Source: an uncultured Spirochaetaceae bacterium
GTDB lineage: Bacteria > Spirochaetota > Spirochaetia > Sphaerochaetales > Sphaerochaetaceae
NCBI GenBank assembly: GCA_944390015.1
Contig: CALXOL010000009.1
Span: forward strand, 1-64,000
DNA: 64,000 bases
Direction: 5' to 3'
Within the stretch, counting starts at the first letter, position 1; every line of letters starts with the position of its first letter. A model generated the notes under the pieces. That model had not been told where the DNA came from, did not search any database, and was given only the letters and a program-made list of their open reading frames with translations. Position numbers and translations under genes: made by a program. Of this stretch, positions 23,339-32,232 are shown piece by piece.

Positions 23339-24685
23339 ATGCGTTTTAAAGAAAAATATGATTTGATAGTTGTCGGTAGTGGCCCTGGAGGTTTTCCTGC
23401 TGCGATTATCGCAGCTAGAGCTGGTCTTGATGTGCTTGTTGTAGAAAGAAATCCATTTTTTGGAGGTCTTATGAGTTCAGGTCTTCCAGCTCTTGCCATT
23501 ATCGATAGAAGCGGAAGAAAGGTAATAAAAGGCTTCACTGAAGAATTCATGAACAGGCTTAGAAGTATTGGAGGCGCAACTCAGGATTATCGTGCTCCGA
23601 TTCAAAATTCTCTCACATATATGAATATGTCATGGGTACGCCTCATGGTTAATGAAATGTTCCTGGAGACAGGTGTTGATGCGATGATTTACGCCGAACT
23701 TAAGGATGTGAAAGTGATAGATGACAAGGTTTGCGGAGTCAGTGTTTTCTGTAGAGGCAGGGAGTATTCTTTCAGCGCTAAGGTTGTTATTGATGCGACA
23801 GGAGATGCCGATGTAGCATCAAAAGCAGGTGCTGCGACAGTTAAGGGTGAACATCTTCAACCTGCGAGCTTGACTTTTGATGTCGAGAATATAGATATCG
23901 ATAAATTTGCAAAATATGCGCAATCCCATCCTGAAACAATTAAGCTCCCTTCTTCTTTCCCCGGTATCGTTCAAGATCCATTCGAGTTCGGCCGCCATAA
24001 GACGTTTGCGACGATGTGTTTCTTCGATTTGATTGAAAAGGCACGGGCTGCAGGTGATTTTACTCTTCCAAGAAATATGATTGATTTTACCCATCAAAAA
24101 GATACGGATAGGGCATATTTCAATGTCACAAGAGCTATCAATCTTGATTCGACAAATGTCGAAGAATTCATAGAAGGGGAGCAAACTTGTGAGCATCAGA
24201 TTTTTGAGATTATGAGATTCTTAAGGAAATATTGTCCTGGATTTGAAAACTGTACATTGGGCTCTGTCATGCCATATCTTGGAATTCGAGAAAGCAGACG
24301 TATTGTTGGAAAGAAAACCATCACTAAAGATGTTTTAAAAGAACTTCCTGTCCCTGATGATACCATTGCCATGGCCGGCTACAATGTGGATATTCACGGC
24401 CAGGATTCAGAGAAAATGTCCATGCTTCCTGTCCGGCATGCAATAGGTATTCCTTTTGGATGTATCATCCCAGAAAAGATTGAGAATTTAATTATGTCTG
24501 GCCGGACGATCTCCGTAGACCAGACGATTTTCGGAATGACACGTATCATGTCTACGTGTATGGCGATAAGCGAAGCTGCCGGGGTTACAGCGGTGTTAGC
24601 TTGCAAGAATAATATAAGCCCTTCTGCTCTTAATGTTGCTGAAGTTAGGCTGTATTTGGAAAAACAAGGTGCGGTAATTAGATAA
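23339..24685 (+). CDS. FAD-dependent oxidoreductase (FAD_oxidored family)
   Basis: Flavoprotein with an N-terminal FAD-binding Rossmann fold: DLIVVGSGPGGFPAAIIAAR, acidic end VVERN, and a second nucleotide motif VVIDATGDADVASKAGA. It also has GIRESRRIVGKKTIT and MSGRTISVDQTIFG-type segments typical of the family. AGGAGG precedes ATG 23339. The product lacks a signal peptide and is cytoplasmic. It shares its domain with the gene at 26297 of the same operon, so two related flavoenzymes may act on consecutive intermediates. Reaction unknown; oxidation or reduction of a sugar-derived keto or enol compound is plausible. Confidence 0.75.
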   Translation: MRFKEKYDLIVVGSGPGGFPAAIIAARAGLDVLVVERNPFFGGLMSSGLPALAIIDRSGRKVIKGFTEEFMNRLRSIGGATQDYRAPIQNSLTYMNMSWVRLMVNEMFLETGVDAMIYAELKDVKVIDDKVCGVSVFCRGREYSFSAKVVIDATGDADVASKAGAATVKGEHLQPASLTFDVENIDIDKFAKYAQSHPETIKLPSSFPGIVQDPFEFGRHKTFATMCFFDLIEKARAAGDFTLPRNMIDFTHQKDTDRAYFNVTRAINLDSTNVEEFIEGEQTCEHQIFEIMRFLRKYCPGFENCTLGSVMPYLGIRESRRIVGKKTITKDVLKELPVPDDTIAMAGYNVDIHGQDSEKMSMLPVRHAIGIPFGCIIPEKIENLIMSGRTISVDQTIFGMTRIMSTCMAISEAAGVTAVLACKNNISPSALNVAEVRLYLEKQGAVIR

Positions 24686-24686
24686 C

Positions 24687-26300
24687 ATGGAAGAAGCTAA
24701 TACGATTTCAGCAATTAAAAATGGAGAGACCGCGCTCGGAATTGAGCTAGGATCGACGAGAATCAAGTCTGTACTTATAAATAAGGATTATGAGGTTGTT
24801 GCAACTGGTTTTTTCAACTGGGAAAACCGTTATGAAAATGAACTCTGGACTTATCATTTGAATGATGCAGTAAAAGGTCTTCAATGCAGTTTCCAGTCCT
24901 TGGTTGAAGATGTTTATAAGCGCTATGGCATAGAACTCAGTACCGTTGGTTGCATTGGGATATCGGGGATGATGCATGGAATCATTGCATTGGATGAAAA
25001 CAATAATCAGCTTAGTCCATTCCTGACCTGGAGAAATACGAATACATCACAGGCGGTTGAGGAATTAACGGATCTTTTTAATTTCAATATTCCATTGCGC
25101 TGGACAATTGCTCAGCTGTATCAATCAATACTTAACAAGGAGAGTCATGTTAAAGATATCAACTATGTATCGACGCTCTCCGGTTATATTCATCTACTTC
25201 TATCAGGAAAGAGGGTTATAGGTATCGGGGAGGCATCCGGAATGTTCCCGATAGATTCTGAGATGCTGGATTTCGACCAGGAGATGGTGAATAAGTTCGA
25301 TTCGGTGTTATCAGAGAAACGGATGAATTATAGCCTGCGGGATATATTTCCTAAAGTCATAGTAGCTGGAAAGCTTGCAGGAAAACTTACTGAAGAAGGT
25401 GCAAAGATTTTAGATGTTAGGGGGATTTTAAAACCAGGAATTCCTATGGTTGCTCCAGAGGGGGACGCAGGAACTGGAATGATTGCGACAAATTCTGTTG
25501 CCCCTAGAACTGGAAATGTTTCCGCAGGTACTTCTATTTTTTCGATGGTAGTCCTGGAAAAACGTTTATCGAGGTTATACAAAGATATAGACATGGTTAC
25601 TACACCTGATGGCAGACCGGTGGCCATGGTACATTGCAACAATGGAACAAGCGAACTTGATCAGTGGTTTTCCATATTTAAGGAATTTGCAGAAAGTATC
25701 GGATGTAAAGCCAATACATCCCAGATATATGATGCCATGTATTATGCGAGTTTGAACGGTTCTCCTAGCTGTGATGATGTTATCTTTTTTAATTACCTAT
25801 CGGGAGAACCGATAACTGGTTTGATGGAAGGGCATCCTCTTCTGGTAAGAAAATCAAATGGTAGGTTTAACTTTGCTAATTTTATGAGATCTCAGATTTA
25901 CTCTATTTTTGCAGCATTAAGTATAGGAACTGAGATTCTTATAGAAGAGAATGTCTCAATTGATAAATTAACGGGACATGGTGGGATGTTTAAAACAAAA
26001 GGAGTTGCGCAGCGATATCTGTCTGCGGCTATGAATGCTCCCGTTACCGTTATGGAGAACGCAGGAGAGGGCGGTCCTTTTGGCATGGCGCTGCTTGCTG
26101 CTTTCTATCTTTGGGGAAAGGAAAATCAGGGGCTTGAAGATTTTCTGGAAACTGAGGTCTTTTCTAAGACAGTGCGTTCTACAATTATGGCGACAAAGGA
26201 CGATATAGCGGGTTTTAAGCAGTATATGGAGAGATATCTGGCTTTAATCAATGTTGAGAAAGCAGTCGTAGAATCTTTTAAATTAAAGGAAAAAAGATGA
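24687..26300 (+). CDS. FGGY-family carbohydrate kinase
   Basis: Cytoplasmic ATP-dependent sugar/polyol kinase. N-terminal phosphate-1 motif GIELGSTRIKSV near 19-30, substrate region GISGMMHGIIALD, catalytic-aspartate region PEGDAGTGMIATN followed by GNVSAGTS (adenosine loop), and a C-terminal GHGGMFKTKGVAQRYLSAAM / GEGGPFGMALLAA pair. The 537-residue length is at the long end for xylulokinase-like members. It starts two bases after the preceding gene and ends in an ATGA overlap with the next. Likely phosphorylates the ketose made by the polyol dehydrogenase. Exact sugar not deducible. Confidence 0.85.
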   Translation: MEEANTISAIKNGETALGIELGSTRIKSVLINKDYEVVATGFFNWENRYENELWTYHLNDAVKGLQCSFQSLVEDVYKRYGIELSTVGCIGISGMMHGIIALDENNNQLSPFLTWRNTNTSQAVEELTDLFNFNIPLRWTIAQLYQSILNKESHVKDINYVSTLSGYIHLLLSGKRVIGIGEASGMFPIDSEMLDFDQEMVNKFDSVLSEKRMNYSLRDIFPKVIVAGKLAGKLTEEGAKILDVRGILKPGIPMVAPEGDAGTGMIATNSVAPRTGNVSAGTSIFSMVVLEKRLSRLYKDIDMVTTPDGRPVAMVHCNNGTSELDQWFSIFKEFAESIGCKANTSQIYDAMYYASLNGSPSCDDVIFFNYLSGEPITGLMEGHPLLVRKSNGRFNFANFMRSQIYSIFAALSIGTEILIEENVSIDKLTGHGGMFKTKGVAQRYLSAAMNAPVTVMENAGEGGPFGMALLAAFYLWGKENQGLEDFLETEVFSKTVRSTIMATKDDIAGFKQYMERYLALINVEKAVVESFKLKEKR

Positions 26301-28117
26301 GTAGAGAGAAGAATTATAGTCTAAGTTATGATGTTGTTATCGTTGGCGGAGGATTATCAGGAATTTGTGCGGCGATTGCCAGTGCAAGACACGGGGCTAA
26401 AACAGCTTTGATTCAGAATCGGTCGGTCCTTGGTGGAAATTCCAGTTCTGAGATACGTATGCATGTCGCTGGAGCAAACTGTCATTTTGGTAAAAAGGAT
26501 TTTATGGAGGCTGGTATTCTTCTTGAGCTACAGTTAGAAAATAAAAAAAGGAATATATATCATTCTTTCCCGATTTGGGATTCTGTTCTCTGGGAGAAGG
26601 TTAGGTTCCAAGATAATCTTACTCTATATTTAAATACCGTTTTGATAGATGCGGAATCTCTAAATAGTGAAATAAAGCGCATAATCTGTTATCAGATGAC
26701 AACAGAGAAAAGGTTTGAGTTTACGGCTAAGATTTATGTCGATGCAACAGGAAATGGAACCCTTGGATTCATGGCTGGGGCAGAGTTTAGAATGGGAAGT
26801 GAGGCAAGGAGTGAATTTTTAGAGCCAGATGCGCCACTTGAAGCCACTAATTATACTATGGGTAACTCCGTGATGTTCGTTGCATCTGATAAAGGAGAGC
26901 CCGTGAAATTTGAAAGACCGTTCTGGGCTTATCATTTCACAGAGGATGATTTAAAACTTAGACCTCATGGTAAGTTTACGTGGTATCATGGGGAAAACGG
27001 GATTACAGAGGAATACTGTAATGATTCCGGTTACTGGTGGATTGAACTTGGTGGTGATACTGGAGATATTATTGACCATGCGGAAGAAGTAACGGAAGAA
27101 CTAAATAAAGTCGTATATGGAATATGGGATCATCTCAAGAATGAAGGTGACCATGGTGCTGAGAACTATGCACTTGAATGGGTCGGAAGTGTTGCTGGAA
27201 TCAGGGAAAGCAGGCGCTTGGTAGGTGATTACATGTTGACCGAGCAGGATATTCTTGAGGAAAAAGTATTTGATGATGCGGTTGCCTATGGTGGTTGGCC
27301 TATGGATGAACATGCGCCGCATGGAGTTTTTGATAAAGACGTTAATCCTACCAGATTTATTAATTTCCCTGGTGTCTATACGATACCGTACCGATCATAT
27401 TATTCAAAGAATATTAGTAATTTGATGATGGCTGGAAGAGATATTAGCGTAACCAAAATGGCATTGGGATCGACTCGTGTCATGGGGACATGTGCCATAG
27501 GAGGACAGGCCGTTGGTACGGCTGCCGCAATTGCTATTAAGCATAATTGTAACCCTCGTGAGGCTGGCACTTATATCAAGGAAATCCAACAAACTCTTAT
27601 AAAGGATGATTGCTGGATTCCTGGCTTTAAAAACGAGGATGATGAGGATAAAGCTCGATTTGCAAAGATAACAGCATCAAGTTTTAACGGTCTATGTATT
27701 CCTGAAAATGTTATTAATGGAGAAACAAGAAGAATAGAGGGTAGGGAGAACTGCTGGGAATCAAATAAAAGCGCAGATAGTGAGCCTTATATAAGACTTG
27801 TATTTGAGCACATAGTATCTGTTTCTGAAGTCAGAATTATATTTGATCCTGATTTAAGTAGGGAAATTATGATTTCTATGACAGCTTCCGTACAAGAAAG
27901 GGAGGTTAAATTCATGCCTCCCCAGTTGGTAAGAGATTTCTCCGTTTTATTTAAAAGGGAAGGAGAGATAGTATTTGAAAAGGAAATAAGAGAAAATAAT
28001 CAAAGACTATGCATAGTTAAAACAGATAATGCTATTAATGTTGATGAGATTATTGTACGTGTGAAGAGTACGTATGGGAGTGAAACAGCGAGAATTTACG
28101 AGATTCGAGTTTATTGA
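26297..28117 (+). CDS. FAD-dependent oxidoreductase with extra C-terminal domain
   Basis: 606-residue relative of the flavoprotein at 23339. FAD-binding fold VVIVGGGLSGICAAIASARHG, YVDATGNGTLGFMAGAEFRMG, SVAGIRESRRLVGDYML and MMAGRDISVTKMALGSTRV are shared family segments. After about residue 440 comes an additional region with many beta-like stretches (GRENCWESNKSADSEPYIRL, VSEVRIIFD, RIYEIRVY) resembling a discoidin-like carbohydrate-binding sandwich. It has no signal peptide. Last gene of the operon. Proposed role: a second redox step on the same carbohydrate. Confidence 0.72.
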   Translation: MSREKNYSLSYDVVIVGGGLSGICAAIASARHGAKTALIQNRSVLGGNSSSEIRMHVAGANCHFGKKDFMEAGILLELQLENKKRNIYHSFPIWDSVLWEKVRFQDNLTLYLNTVLIDAESLNSEIKRIICYQMTTEKRFEFTAKIYVDATGNGTLGFMAGAEFRMGSEARSEFLEPDAPLEATNYTMGNSVMFVASDKGEPVKFERPFWAYHFTEDDLKLRPHGKFTWYHGENGITEEYCNDSGYWWIELGGDTGDIIDHAEEVTEELNKVVYGIWDHLKNEGDHGAENYALEWVGSVAGIRESRRLVGDYMLTEQDILEEKVFDDAVAYGGWPMDEHAPHGVFDKDVNPTRFINFPGVYTIPYRSYYSKNISNLMMAGRDISVTKMALGSTRVMGTCAIGGQAVGTAAAIAIKHNCNPREAGTYIKEIQQTLIKDDCWIPGFKNEDDEDKARFAKITASSFNGLCIPENVINGETRRIEGRENCWESNKSADSEPYIRLVFEHIVSVSEVRIIFDPDLSREIMISMTASVQEREVKFMPPQLVRDFSVLFKREGEIVFEKEIRENNQRLCIVKTDNAINVDEIIVRVKSTYGSETARIYEIRVY

Positions 28118-28469
28118 ATGTTGTGGCTAATGTGGTAAAGACCAAGTCTTAAGGTATCAAGTGCATCTGTTTCTGGACGGTATTTTGTGTCGGCACCTTA
28201 AGGGATGGTAAAATTCGCATTTGCCTATTTGATGAGACTTTCAAATAACTTGAAGCTATGATGCAATTATTTAAACGACTATGACAGTCATACCTCTATA
28301 GCGGCTATAGATCATAATTCGAAATCCTGCATGGGATTCGTATGAATCGTGCGTCCCTAAGCCTCATATTATAGCTTCCGCATACCTCCATCATACTGAT
28401 GCTTGATTATATAATTTGTTGATTTGGAAATATTATGTATTCATGCTATTCTAATAACGAGGGAGTTTA
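28118..28469. other. 352-bp intergenic region with inverted repeats
   Basis: No gene. Inverted repeats seen: CTTAAGGT (28148-28155) with ACCTTAAG (28195-28202); the perfect palindrome TCTATAGC-G-GCTATAGA (28295-28311); and AATCC-TGCATG-GGATT near 28323-28338. The last could act as a terminator stem, but T-tracts are lacking. The rest may be decayed mobile DNA. Confidence 0.45.
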
Positions 28470-28736
28470 ATGCCGGAATTAAGTCGTTTTTACGGAATTG
28501 TTATTAAGATGCTTTATGAAGTAGGGGCAAAACATAACAAGCCTCATATTCATGTTGAATATGGAGAATATGAAGCTTCAGTAGGGATTGACGGAGAAGT
28601 CCTTGCTGGTGTATTGCCGGAGAAACAATATAAGCTTGTGGCTGCATGGTTAGCATTGCATGAAGATGAGCTTTATGAAGCTTGGAATAATGCTGTGCAG
28701 ATGAAACCAATGAGCAAGATCATGCCTTTGATCTGA
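28470..28736 (+). CDS. DUF4160 domain protein
   Basis: 88-residue DUF4160 protein: MPELSRFYGIVIKM, then HNKPHIHVEYGEYEASVGIDG, with the conserved His-rich PHIHVEY motif, and a C-terminal WLALHEDELYEAWNNA helix. GAGGGAG precedes the ATG. It directly precedes a DUF2442 gene, a pairing common in bacteria and proposed, not proven, to be a type II toxin-antitoxin-like module. Cytoplasmic, biochemical activity unknown. Confidence 0.85.
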   Translation: MPELSRFYGIVIKMLYEVGAKHNKPHIHVEYGEYEASVGIDGEVLAGVLPEKQYKLVAAWLALHEDELYEAWNNAVQMKPMSKIMPLI

Positions 28737-28747
28737 TGGAGGTTAAG

Positions 28748-29041
28748 ATGTTTTTTGCAAATGGAATGGTATATGGTGGTACGCCAAAAGAAATGATGAA
28801 AATAGTAGCCGTAAAACCTCTTGAGAATATGACAATGATTCTAACATTCAATTCAGGAGAACAGAGGCTATATGATGCAACAGAACTTCTGAAATACCCA
28901 ATATTCCAAGTCTTGAAAGACAAAGAGGTGTTTTTGCATCCTGTACTGGATCATGGTGTCGTTACTTGGAATAACGGATCTCTCGATCTTTCACCTGAAG
29001 CGATGTATGAAAACAGTTTTCCTTATGAAAAGAGGGCATAA
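28748..29041 (+). CDS. DUF2442 domain protein
   Basis: 97-residue DUF2442 protein: VKPLENMTMILTFNSGEQRLYDATELL, then HPVLDHGVVTWNNGSLDLSPEAMY, matching the family's core. ATG 28748 is preferred because GGAGGT lies five bases upstream; ATG 28736 overlaps the DUF4160 stop but has no ribosome site. Partner of the preceding DUF4160 gene; probably a small regulatory or antitoxin-like protein. Confidence 0.83.
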   Translation: MFFANGMVYGGTPKEMMKIVAVKPLENMTMILTFNSGEQRLYDATELLKYPIFQVLKDKEVFLHPVLDHGVVTWNNGSLDLSPEAMYENSFPYEKRA

Positions 29042-29050
29042 GATTTTTAT

Positions 29051-29094
29051 GGGGCTGCTGCAAAAGTCTAGGCTTCTAAGGCAGCCTCTTTTTG
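29051..29094 (+). terminator. Rho-independent terminator of the DUF4160/DUF2442 pair
   Basis: GGGGCTGC (29051-29058) pairs with GCAGCCTC (29081-29088), one G-U pair, followed by TCTTTTTG. It begins ten bases after the stop codon. Confidence 0.6.
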
Positions 29095-30517
29095 TGTCTT
29101 CTTATGCTTGTGAGAATCTTAGGCTTGCTTATTCTTAGCCTTCTTCTGTACCTTGGATTCTGCTGATTGTGAGAAGATTTTGAGTTCAATATAAAAATGG
29201 CAATCCGTGTAAGAAAGTTGACATAAATTATAATGGAATCAGTTTGGTTATTTTAGTGTGAAGAAGGTATGACATGCACTTAATTTAGGTGTATCTAAGT
29301 TCCATAGTCAGATAAGAAAAGATGTGAAAGCATCAAGTGCTTGAATAGAATGTTGAGATTAACCACTACGAGAAGAGCAAGATGATATGTTCGTGGTGAG
29401 TGTTAGATCATTTTGTACATCTCAGGTCATGATAGCTGTAGGAATTAAAACGAAATTCTTACAAGATAGTATGTTTATAATCAGATGACAGGTGATTCCC
29501 CATGGTATCGTAGTAAATGCCAAGGGAAGTAAGCAGGGTAGAGCTAAAGAAGGAGAACTCGACTCGTAGAGAGGTGAACGAGTACCATAAGGGCAAGATG
29601 GCTTATCTTGAGGTTCCCTATGTGGTAATCGAGCAGGCGCAGTTTAGCATACTTTTTGTTTTGTTTCTGTTCAAGTTCATAAAAATCGCTCTTTCTGAAT
29701 CCATTACAATTCTCACACATATAAGGATAGAGACGCTGATTTGGTCTCTATATATTTAAATTCACCTCTCGTGAGGAGAGCAAGTGAGAGAATCTTCGGA
29801 ATATTCACATACTTTTTCTAAGCGAAAAGATGCTGATGGTTATAAAATTCCATCATCATAGACAATGCTTTAGATAATATGTTGAACTTTGAAAAATGAA
29901 TTTACTTTTTACTTGGTATTTTTCTGGCAGCGTCTGCAAGATAAAATAGTAGAAAGACAACCATACAGATAATTTACATGACTGAAAAAGCTAAAATACC
30001 TTGTTTGATGGGATAGTTTAGAGAGCTAATGTTGTAAAGGATCAATGACATGATTTTCAAAGCAAGGGCTGATGTTATGAAGTTGAGAGAGAATAATACC
30101 GCTTTATTAGATTTGACTTCTTCTTGAGTTATAAACTTGTTTTTATTTATTGTTGAGGCTATATAACCAATGTTGTATTCAGATGAATGTCAATAGAAGG
30201 TCTTTTAATAAGTCGGGGAAATGATTTCCAATTGATTGGGGATAAGCAACTACCATGAATATGGTGAACATCAGCATTGCTATACAGGTTATAGGGATAA
30301 TCATCATCTTTATTTTGCTTTATCGTTGGGGGCATTTGGGATATTCCTTTGTTTTTTATAAATATGAGCTATTTTTCCACGAATTAAATCAATTAGATTT
30401 AAATCATGGAAGTTTTCTGCTCTTTTGCATTAAAAACGTTTAAGTTTCCTTTCAAATTTCAATCGGAACGTGTTAAATCTTAAAATATCCGTTATTATTT
30501 AGAAAGGAGAACTTTGA
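29095..30517. other. 1.4-kb decayed region without a supportable gene
   Basis: Stops are frequent in all frames and the few frames of 60-80 codons resemble no family. ATGGCAATCCGTGTAAGAAA at 29193 reads MAIRVRK, like the start of some IS1634-type transposases, but the frame stops after two further codons. The last ~40 bp carry an AT-rich promoter and GAAAGGAG for the next gene. Probably degenerate mobile or island DNA. Confidence 0.45.
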
Positions 30518-32167
30518 ATGTTGAATAAAATAAGCCTTCCTATTGGAACGGCAGGTTTTGAGAGCATAAGAGAGAATGGATATTACTACATAGATAAGAC
30601 AAATCTCATAAGCGAGCTTATAAGAGATAGTTCGACATCTCTTTTATTCACTCGTCCAAGACGATTTGGAAAGACAACAGTCATGACTATGCTTTCTTCT
30701 TTCTTTGATATTCAAAAAAATAGTAAGGCTTTTTTCTCTGGACTTTCAGTAATGAACGATGATGAGGCTGTTAATAACTGGATGAATAGATTTCCAGTTA
30801 TTTATGTATCATTCAAAGATGTGAACGGACTTACTTTCTTAGATGCCATGTCGATGCTAGGTGCAGAAATGTACAGATTATTTCAAAGGTATCAGTTCCT
30901 TCAGGATTCAAAATTCCCAGAAGGAGACCGAAAACTTATCAACGATATTTTCTCAGGGAATGCATCCGCTTTGAGTTTAAAGAAGTCTTTATCTTCTTTG
31001 GTGTGGCTCTTACATGATTACTATAAGCAAAAAGTAATCATTTTGATTGATGAGTATGATGTTCCATTAGCCTCTTCTGAGCAGAATGGATATTATGATG
31101 AGATGCTCGATGTTATTCGAGGCATGTTTTCCGTTTTAAAAGATAATGAGAATGTGGAGAAGGCTGTCTTGACTGGCTGCTTGAAGATATCGAAAGAAAG
31201 CTTATTCACAGGCCTGAATAACCTGGCTTCATATTCCCTCCTTTCTAAAAAATACGCTTCTTATTTCGGCTTTACAGACGGCGAGGTCGATTCTCTTCTC
31301 TCTGATGTGGGGCTGATGAATAAGAAAGATGTGTTCTTAAATTGGTATGATGGATACCAAATCGGAGGGATTTCAATATTCTCATCTTGGGACGTCATAT
31401 CTTATGCAAACGATCTTCAGTCTGATTGCAATACTCTTCCTAGAAACTATTGGGCGAATACAAGTAGTAATAGTATAATCCGTAAGTTCATTGATCTTAC
31501 AAATGCTTCTATTGCAGATGAGTATGAAGCACTGATTTCCGGTAATGTAATCTATAAGAGGATATCTGAGAATGTTACATATAATGATCTGTATTCATCT
31601 ATAGATAATGTGTGGTCTTTGATGTTTGAAACCGGGTATCTGACTTTAGCTGGTGGATATGATGAGAATAATCCATCACCGCTGAGAATTCCAAATGAGG
31701 AGATACGGAATCTTTTCATTACTACGGTAAACAGGTGGTTTGAAGATTCCATACGGAAAGAAGACAGGACAAAACTTTTTACCGCTTTGTTCTCGGGCGA
31801 TGAGTCATCCCTTTCTGAAATGATTTCAGACTATCTTGAAGAGACCATAAGCTATTATGATTATAGTGAGGATTTCTATCATGCTTTCGTTGCAGGTCTT
31901 TTCTCTTCAGTGAATTATTATGTCAAATCCAATAGGGAGGCAGGAACGGGCAGATATGATCTTATTGTAGCCGATAGAAAGAACAAGAAGATTGCCATAT
32001 TGGAATTTAAAGCTGTGAAGAAGGATTCAGAAATAAAGAAGGCATTAAGCCGGGCATTAGTTCAAATCGATGAGAAAGCTTATGATTTTGATTTCAGGCG
32101 ATATTCTCTTCTGCGGTATGCCGTAGTATTTTATAAAAAAAGTGCGAGTGTCCTGCTAAAGAAATAA
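30518..32167 (+). CDS. AAA-ATPase_like / PDDEXK_9 protein (DUF1703 type)
   Basis: 549-residue protein of a family that is strikingly multiplied in spirochaetes and Bacteroidetes. N-terminal AAA-ATPase_like domain: ENGYYYIDKTNLI, FTRPRRFGKTTVMTML as the P-loop region near residue 50, and VIILIDEYDVPL as Walker B near 170. The C-terminal PD-(D/E)XK nuclease-like domain has AGTGRYDLIVADRKNKKIAILEFKA, giving the D...ExK catalytic signature. GAAAGGAG precedes the ATG. Role unknown; host-factor, mobile-element or defence functions have been suggested. A paralogue lies at 37169. Confidence 0.85.
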   Translation: MLNKISLPIGTAGFESIRENGYYYIDKTNLISELIRDSSTSLLFTRPRRFGKTTVMTMLSSFFDIQKNSKAFFSGLSVMNDDEAVNNWMNRFPVIYVSFKDVNGLTFLDAMSMLGAEMYRLFQRYQFLQDSKFPEGDRKLINDIFSGNASALSLKKSLSSLVWLLHDYYKQKVIILIDEYDVPLASSEQNGYYDEMLDVIRGMFSVLKDNENVEKAVLTGCLKISKESLFTGLNNLASYSLLSKKYASYFGFTDGEVDSLLSDVGLMNKKDVFLNWYDGYQIGGISIFSSWDVISYANDLQSDCNTLPRNYWANTSSNSIIRKFIDLTNASIADEYEALISGNVIYKRISENVTYNDLYSSIDNVWSLMFETGYLTLAGGYDENNPSPLRIPNEEIRNLFITTVNRWFEDSIRKEDRTKLFTALFSGDESSLSEMISDYLEETISYYDYSEDFYHAFVAGLFSSVNYYVKSNREAGTGRYDLIVADRKNKKIAILEFKAVKKDSEIKKALSRALVQIDEKAYDFDFRRYSLLRYAVVFYKKSASVLLKK

Positions 32168-32218
32168 AAGTAGTTTGATCAATAATGATTTTTTAGAGTG
32201 AAATAGGGGTAAATCAGG

Positions 32219-32230
32219 TTACTATAGTAA
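32219..32230 (+). promoter_or_regulatory. palindrome overlapping -10 of the SWIM gene
   Basis: TTACTATAGTAA, a perfect 12-bp palindrome containing TATAGT (32223-32228), four bases before ATG 32233. There is no Shine-Dalgarno, so the transcript may be leaderless, and a protein bound to the palindrome would block initiation. Confidence 0.45.
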
Positions 32231-32232
32231 TC

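Noticed and set aside
29517-29759. 80-codon frame beginning MPREVSRVELKKEN
   Set aside because: No ribosome site, composition changes abruptly half way, and it lies in decayed DNA; not supportable as a gene.
30255-30443. 62-codon hydrophobic frame
   Set aside because: No ribosome site and AT-rich DNA readily gives hydrophobic translations; no resemblance to a known small protein.
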